A stretch of 64,000 nucleotides of DNA from Turnera subulata (Eukaryota > Streptophyta > Magnoliopsida > Malpighiales > Passifloraceae). The stretch lies in contig JAKUCV010005542.1 of the NCBI GenBank assembly GCA_028386065.3, forward strand, positions 24,623-88,622. The letters run 5' to 3'. Position numbers and translations under genes: made by a program. Under the pieces are notes generated by a model. That model worked only from the letters and a program-made list of their open reading frames with translations. It was not told where the DNA came from and searched no databases. Below are positions 57,971 through 64,000 of the stretch, piece by piece. How positions within the stretch are numbered: position 1 is the stretch's first letter; each line of letters starts with the position of its first letter.

Positions 57971-60900
57971 ATGGAAGATCCATTGGATGAGGAGAAGCTG
58001 ATCAGAGAGCCACTGTTAGGCAGCAACACAAAGGGCGGCCTCAGAACCTTACCTTTCATCATAGGTGCGTACTAACTAAAGCCCAAAACCCATGTACATT
58101 TTCTCTTCAATTCTCCTGGCCTGCACTGACTGACACATATGTATGCATTTGAACATATCATAACTTTCTCCTGGTGCATCATCCTGATGAGAAGATGAAC
58201 GTTCCATATGCAGCAAATGAAGCAATGGACAAGCTGGCTGCCTCTGGACTCATGGCAAACATGATACTGTATTTGACTAGAGAGTATGGTTTGGAAGCTG
58301 CAAAAGGGGCTCAGGTTATTTACCTCCGGTCTGCTGCCTCCTTCTTCCCCCCACTCCCTGGGGCCTTTCTTGCTGATTCTTATGTGGGTCGGTATCGCAT
58401 GATCGTGTCCGGATCAATTTGCAGCCTATTGGTAATCTCCTTAATTAATTAAGTGTGAAAGTATCGCCATTATTATTCCCGCTCTTTCATTAGTTAATTA
58501 TATTAATGAGTTTGTTGCCAGGCCGTAGATTGATATTTTTTTTTCGGTAAAAAGACTTCTTATGTCCCTTCATTTTTTTATTTTCGTCATTGTTGTCCCT
58601 ATACTTTGAAATTCACGGTTCTTGTCCCTGAAGTTTGGTGGAAGTTTGGTGAAACCGGGTGTTTTTGTACAATTTACCTCCATTCACCGGTTTACCATCC
58701 AGGGTTTGACACGTGGCAGGCCTGTTGTAGCCCATTTTCTTTTTTTTTTCTTTTTTTTTCTTTTTTAAAATTTCATTTTCCAATTAATATCAGAAAATTG
58801 GTTAATTGAATTTTTTAATCCAAAAAATAAAGTGGGGGTACCGTTGAGCTCTTGGGTATGGCACATGACAAGTGGGGGTGTGGCTGAATTTTTGATTTTT
58901 TTCTTTTCCATATTTTACTTTCCATAACCCCACTTGAAAAAAGACATAATATTTTTTCAATTTCTTTTTTATTCAAAGTCCAGCACATGGATTGGGCGCA
59001 ATTCAAATTGGGTCAATTCGACCCGAGACTTCAACTCGTGTGTGCATCCGGGTTACTTACCATCAAGGATGGCAACGCTGCAGGGAAGGGGACGGGTGCA
59101 GCGGCAAGGGCGCCAGGAAAGGAAGGCGGCATTGCGGCGGTAGATCCCATCGGTGGCAGCGACCGATGTGCATCTCGACGTTGCAACTTGGCTTGGCGAC
59201 GGCAACAACAGCAACGGGCGGTGAAAAAGGGCAGAGAGGCGAGGCTGGAGGAGAACGAATGGTCGGCGACATCACGCAAGGCTTGCGGTGGGGCGGTACG
59301 CCATGGTCCAGGTGGCTCGGTGGTCACGCACAGGCGGAAAGGAGAGAGATGGGTCGCGTGTGACCTGTCACGCGAGTGGAGGAAGAGAAAGGGAAAGACA
59401 TTAGGCGGTTGGCACGTCACTCGACTTGGGTGTTGTTGGTTTCTTTGTTTTGCAGGGTATAACACGAGTTGCAGAGGATAACAATGGGTTGCAGGAGATG
59501 ACTGGTCTGTGGTTTGCAATTCCTTGGATGGTGGTGATGATGGAGATGCAGACAGAGAGAGATAGAAACAAGAGGTAGATATGAGAGTTTACAAAAAATT
59601 TAGGAGCAGTAACGAGAGGCAAAACGTCGTCATTTTTGTTTGGGTTTAGATTTTCCTAAAGACAAAAAAAATAATGAATTTTGAAAATTAAAAAATAATT
59701 TAAAAATCAGCCATTTGCAGGCCCCACTGCCACATATTCTTTTCAGGAGAAATACCGGTTGTTGAAGGTAAAATGTGCCACAATACCCGATTTTACCAAA
59801 CTTTAGGGACAAGAACGGTGATTTTCAAAGTACAGGGACAACAACGATGAAAATAAAAAAGTGAAAGGACATAAAAAGACTTTTTATCTTTTTTTTTTCT
59901 TTTTTGAGAATCAAATCAAAATTTTCATTAAAAATGAATTAGTGAAGTACCTGTGGGCTATGAACAGATATTTGCTCCAGTTAGTGCCATTCGGCCTTTC
60001 CAGTTGTCCTCTAGCACATATTGTAATTATATAAGAACAACAAAACTACTGGTACTTAATTTTTTTCTAAAGCAATGGTTTTAGTAAGGAGTAATTGAGT
60101 GTTCACATCTTATCTTGGATATGAAAACTGCAATATTGGGAGGACCCCCCAGTAATGGGACGCTGTAGTCCCACACTGTATTCCGACCCTGAATTAGTTA
60201 GCTTCGGCCCCATGCTCCATTTTTTTCTTTTGAAGACATGGAACTATATTAGATTATCAAACTAAATCACGGAAGAACCTACTGCATCGGCCAATTGGAA
60301 CGTGCTCCATTGGTAATTACAAATTGTAACATATTGGGTCACTGTAATTTCATGGCGCAGGGAATGGTCCTTTTGTGGTTGACAGCAATGATTCCAGATG
60401 CAAGGCCAAGCCCTTGTCCGAAACTTAGTGATACCTGCGAAGGGGCAACGACTTTACAGCTTCTGTTTTTATATTCTTCATTCTTTTTCATGTCTATTGG
60501 AGCGGGAGGCATAAGGTCGTCTTCCTTGGCTTTTGGTGCGGATCAATTAAGCAACGGTAGCACACATGGTGGAATATTCGAGAGCTTCTTCAGTTGGTAC
60601 TATGTTTCCAACTCGGTTTCTGCACTTTTTGGTATCACATTTGTGGTATACATTCAAGAAAACTTAGGATGGAAGGTGGGGTTTGGAGTCCCTCTTCTGC
60701 TCATGTTCATCTCGTTTGTTCCATTCATATTGTGTTCCCCCTTTTATGTCAAGTCAAAGCCGAAAGCAGGGCTGCTCACTGGACTTGCTCAAGTTGTTGT
60801 GGCCTGTTTTAGACATAATGAGACTACCCAGTTCTCATCCGATCAATCCAGTGATGAAGTGCTGTACCATTGTGGAGAGGGAACAGGACATGTCATGCCA

Positions 60901-62123
60901 AGTGCAAAGTTGAGGTACTGTAGAATCCCAAATATCACTTTGGATCTTTAAAATTGTATCCTTGCCATTTTTGCCGCAATGGAACAAGATGAGTATACAT
61001 ATGGTAAGTTTTAGAAGTGAGTTTGATCTTTCTTGGAACCTGAGATTGGGGTCAAATAATATATGATCATTTCCTAGTAAGTTAATTAAGTAGTATTTGA
61101 GACATACAGTGACACAGTGCTAAAACAATTGTGCAAAATCCAAAATATCCGTTTCTCTAAATCCTAAACACAACCTGAAACTTTGTTCTATTTCTCCCTT
61201 GTCCCAGGTTTTTAAATAAAGCATGTACTATCAGAAATCGTGAGGAAGACTTGACCCCGGATGGAAGAGCTTCAAACCCATGGAGCCTTTGCACAGTAGA
61301 ACAAGTAGAAGAGCTAAAAGCCCTAATAAAGGTAATCCCCATATGCTCCACCGGAATGATCATGGGTGCGTGTGGAAACCAAACCGCCATGCTGGTGCTC
61401 CAAGCTGTTACCATGGACAGGCACGTCACTTCAGGATTTGAAATTCCTGCAGGTTCCTTTAGCGCATTCTTTATCGTCTCCATGACAATATGGGTTTCTC
61501 TCTATGACCGAGTACTTGTCCCACTAGCATCAACCATAGCCGGAAAACCAACCCGCCTGAGCACAAAACAAAGAATGGGTGCCGGAATTCTCATCTCCTC
61601 TGCAGCCATGGCAGCATTCGCAATAGTAGAAAGTGTCCGTCGAGCAAAGGCAATCGAAGAAGGTATTTCAGATGACCCTAAAGGGGTGGTAAACATGTCT
61701 GCGATGTGGCTGTTGTCACATTATGTGCTGGGAGGAGTGGCTGAGGCTTTCAATGCGATAGCCCAATTCCAGTTCTACTACAATGAGTTTCCAAGAATCA
61801 TGTCAGGCATAGCTGCCAATCTTTTTACTCTGAGCATGTCTGTGGCAAACATGGTAGCCAGCTTGATGCTGCGTGTGGTGGATGATATTAGTGGAGGAGA
61901 AGGGGACAATTGGGTCTCAAAGAACGTTAACAAGGGGCATTATGATTACTACTATTGGATTCTTGCCTGTTTGTGCTTAGCTAACTTCATATATTATCTT
62001 GCTTGTAGCAAGGCTTATGGTCCTTTCAGGAATTATGAAGCAGCTAGTGATGCAATGGAGGAAAGTGAAGTAAACTGTCAAAGTTCGAGCAGAAAATTGA
62101 TGATCAGGAAGACAAACATATGA
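57971..62123 (+). CDS. NRT1/PTR family (NPF) transporter, copy 2
   Basis: Four exons: 57971-58064, 58214-58431, 60361-60914 and 61208-62123. Exons 1-3 have exactly the same lengths and phases as copy 1 (94, 218 and 554 nt). The total is 593 aa, with a C-terminal extension (CQSSSRKLMIRKTNI) absent from copy 1. The frame is open, but several otherwise conserved sites differ. The first-helix motif is EAMDK in place of EAFEK, FFPPLPGAFLADS replaces FFTPLLGAFLADS, YLRSAAS replaces YLWSAAS, and GLMANM replaces GLMPNM. Intron 2 is expanded to 1.9 kb by a MULE-like element. It may still be a transporter, but these changes suggest relaxed constraint or early decay. Confidence 0.85.
58546..59888. mobile_element. 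MULE-like element with ~105-bp inverted termini in NPF copy 2 intron 2 (Pack-MULE-like)
   Basis: The left end (GGTAAAAAGACTTCTTATG onward) and the inverted right end (TTTTTATC at 59888) pair imperfectly over about 105 bp, including the blocks GTTGTCCCTATACTTTGAAA and TTCTTGTCCCTGAAGTTTGG. A T-rich duplication of about 10 bp (TTTTTTTTTC) may flank it, but the sequence is low-complexity. The interior, about 59030-59520, is GC-rich and open in several frames on both strands, unlike the AT-rich surroundings. No transposase is seen. A GC-rich, gene-like interior inside Mutator-type ends is what a Pack-MULE would look like, but no parent gene is recognised. Confidence 0.65.
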
Positions 62124-62636
62124 TTTATGATCTAAGGTTGTTAACCAGTGTGGTATTGAGGCATCATGAAGGAAACCAAATTTAGTTTTATATCAGATGC
62201 ATTGGCCATTTTTTCCTGGGTCAAATATTGTATCTTAAAAGTTAAAACTATATGCATTCATCTTAATTTGTTTTGTTAAAAAAACAAAAAGCTATAAAAC
62301 CTAACCTCAATTTATTAGCGATAGAGTATCTGTCCCATTATGAAGCCTCATGTTTTTTCCTTCCGGGAAAAAATTCAAAATTTTGGGAATTAAGAAATTT
62401 GGTTTCATGCATTTTGGTATTTCAGAAATTTGGGTTGGGACCAAATTCATACAGAAGTAAAAAAAAAAAATGTTTGAAATTTTGTCTCTTCTGCTTTGTA
62501 CCTACAGTGCAGAGGCTCCATGGATTTGAAAATCTTCCAACCATTGAGGGGTGGGGTGGTTGGATCGTCATCATCGTGCTCTGTTTCTGTGTAATTAAAT
62601 AAATGATAAAGGTATTTGTTTTTTACGAAACAATTT
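62124..62636. other. 3' flank of NPF copy 2
   Basis: About 510 bp of AT-rich DNA. It contains a short fragment, TGCAGAGGCTCCATGGATTTGAAAAT at about 62508, that reads like the antisense of the VEQ...SLCTVQRLHGFE-type shadow of NPF exon 4, hence possibly a small NPF-derived scrap. Otherwise it is unremarkable. Confidence 0.35.
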
Positions 62637-63135
62637 CCACACTACAACTTGCCAGGTGTATATATCTGAAGCTTGGGTTCAAAGGATGATGTCTAAGAAA
62701 AGGATTCGCGTGTAAAATTAAGTAAGCGACGGAAATTTTCAAGAAAGGAAAAGTTTTCGACAGTGAGATGATTAAAACAAGAACAATATTAAAAGATACA
62801 GACTAAGCTTAAAATAATTAATATCTTCCTCACTCTAATAACGATATGTAATCTACTAAAAATGTGCTGGTGCATTTCTCTTGTGCCTGTATTAATTAGT
62901 TAGTGCTCATTCCATCTGCTTTAAAAAAAAGTTGAGTGCCTATCACTCTTTTCAGTCACTTTATTTTGTGAGCAATAGTCTTTTTAGTTCAGATATTCCA
63001 TATCATCTTTTGCATAAAATAATGTTTCATAGCTAGATAATTCCAAAAAAAAACTGTAATGATCCAAGATCATTGCACGTAAGAGCGAAAGCAACGCTTT
63101 TTGTCATTTTTTTCTTCAACCATAGTTGTAAAAGA
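62637..63135 (+). promoter_or_regulatory. Upstream region of a third NPF unit
   Basis: Colinear with the region upstream of NPF copy 1 (about 42003-42575). Shared blocks include AAGCGACGGAAATTTTCAAG, a stretch with GAACAATATTAAAA, GTTTCATA-TAGAT, and TCATTGCACG-AAG-GCGAAAGCAAC ending in TTGTAAAAGAT. The match stops at 63135, where a mariner-type terminus begins, so the expected NPF gene is displaced or lies beyond the window. Confidence 0.65.
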
Positions 63136-63230
63136 TACTCCCTCCGTCCTTTTTTACAAGGCGTTTTGGGATTGTGCACAACCCCCAATAAATGCTTTTA
63201 ATGTCATAATTTCACTTATTTATTATCAAA

Positions 63231-63299
63231 TTTAACCTTCTAATTTGATTATACCGCCAGACCTACCAAATTTAACCTTCTAATTTGATTATACCGCCA
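63231..63299. repeat. Short tandem duplication, period 40
   Basis: TTTAACCTTCTAATTTGATT and the following ATACCGCCA occur twice, at 63231 and 63271, within the mariner-like element. Confidence 0.8.
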
Positions 63300-63442
63300 A
63301 ACTTAAAATAATGCCCGCCCCAAATGCTATTTGAAAAATTTCCATTTCCATTTCACTTGTAACTTATCTTTATAAACACCTGACATATTTAACCTGTAAC
63401 TTAATTCTATAAACACCTAAACACCTGATATTTTTAATTTCT

Positions 63443-63545
63443 ATGTCTCAAAACATATTAAGAACAATGGATCGTGATAGAATTTTGTTCGACTTAAATA
63501 TTGATCTGCAAGAAGAAATATTAAATGCAGAAGGCACAATCCCTG
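63443..63545 (+). CDS. Possible first exon of a mariner-like transposase
   Basis: ATG followed by 34 codons (through ILFDLNIDLQEEILNAEGT) ending at a good donor site, CCTG|GTATGT. Its position about 300 bp inside a mariner-type terminus and the 'DLN-x-DLQEE' style are reminiscent of the N terminus of plant mariner transposases. The assignment is tentative because no downstream exon or DDD motif is in the window. Confidence 0.35.
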
Positions 63546-63768
63546 GTATGTTTTGAAATTTATACTTTATTAAATTTTATATTGAATTCTATGCTTTATA
63601 TTGAAATTTATGTTTCGAAATCCCTATCAGAATACAATTTTCTGTTATCGAGTTTAACTAAACTTCCAGAATACAATAAACAATCAAGAAAGCAAAAATA
63701 TGTAAAACACTTATTTTGATGATTAAAACACAACCAGAATCTGTGGCAGAAAAATAACCATGCACACT

Positions 63769-64000
63769 TAAATACATGTACACAAAAATACATAACTGTT
63801 CTGAAGGCCCTCCCCCCGAGGGACCCACCAAATCCAGGTATTGTTACATCACATCCCTCAGCCCACACCTCTTGGGTTTAATCCTTTACCATGCTGCAGC
63901 ACTAGGGATTCGAACTCGGGATGTGATGCTTTTTATCCCCCTCAAGGAGAGCACCTTCACCAACTCATCTGCAGATGAGTTGGTGAAGGTGCTCTCCTTG
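63769..64000 (-). mobile_element. Probable tRNA-derived SINE (minus strand)
   Basis: Read on the minus strand, TGAGTTGGTGAAGGTGCTCTC resembles a tRNA A box, and GAGTTCGAATCCCT, about 50 nt further on, is an excellent B box. Together these form a Pol III internal promoter, as in plant SINEs. The 3' limit and tail are uncertain, and the head is duplicated in inverted orientation at the window edge. Confidence 0.5.
63943..64000. repeat. Perfect 58-bp palindrome reaching the window edge
   Basis: CAAGGAGAGCACCTTCACCA and its exact inverted copy meet at CTGCAG (centre between 63971 and 63972), with no mismatch and no spacer. It may continue beyond base 64000. Confidence 0.9.

Larger units (their letters stand above)
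63136..63768 (+). mobile_element. Tc1/mariner-like (Stowaway-type) element, left end and 5' part
   Basis: Begins TACTCCCTCCGTCC at 63136, the classic terminus of plant mariner/Stowaway elements with a TA target. The right end is not seen. A short open exon at 63443-63545 could be the start of its transposase. The right limit given here is only where a probable SINE seems to start. Confidence 0.5.

Noticed and set aside
59031..59519. 162-residue minus-strand Pro/Ser/Cys-rich open frame
   Set aside because: It overlaps open frames in other phases within the GC-rich interior of a MULE-like element. GC content alone explains open frames on both strands. Mentioned only as possible captured sequence.

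Overview
This is eukaryotic nuclear DNA from a flowering plant, most likely a eudicot. Split genes with GT-AG introns, AT-rich intergenic DNA and plant-specific families (TIP aquaporin, ATL RING-H2, NPF transporter, GH3 beta-xylosidase, PGG ankyrin protein) support this. I cannot name the species.

Layout. 1-1.3 kb: 3' part of a carotenoid cleavage dioxygenase gene (+). 2.8-4.1 kb: intronless ATL RING-H2 E3 ligase (+). 5.3-8.2 kb: ankyrin/PGG membrane protein (-, 3 exons). 11.1-12.5 kb: intronless JINGUBANG-like WD40 protein (+), with a retroposon inserted just after its stop codon. 13.7-14.8 kb: TIP4;1-like aquaporin (-, 3 exons). 18.9-28.1 kb: one solo LTR with a 5-bp target duplication, split by a degenerate caulimovirid-like (pararetroviral) relic that is itself split by a hAT-type MITE. 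29.3-32.3 kb: beta-xylosidase (-, 7 exons). 33.6-36.5 kb: plastid-type glyoxalase I (+, 9 exons), convergent with a VAN3-binding/FORKED-like gene (-, 9 exons, 36.8-39.3 kb). 42.7-45.3 and 58.0-62.1 kb: two tandem NPF (NRT1/PTR) genes (+, 4 exons each). The promoter of a third NPF unit follows at 62.6-63.1 kb and is cut by a mariner-like element.

The two NPF copies are separated by a nest of transposable elements. A MULE (45.5-55.5 kb) contains a hAT MITE, a decayed Ty3/gypsy chromovirus and a solo LTR. All four have matching terminal sequences and target-site duplications visible in the sequence. A 5'-truncated LINE (16-bp duplication) lies in the promoter of NPF copy 2, and a MULE-like element with a gene-like GC-rich interior lies in its second intron. 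The window ends in a perfect palindrome made from a probable SINE head.

The genes have unrelated roles and I infer no shared pathway apart from the NPF array. Two exact 199-bp direct duplications, each with a single 'a' between copies, occur 3.4 kb apart and look like assembly-join artefacts. I found no convincing new biological system; the novelty is in genome structure.
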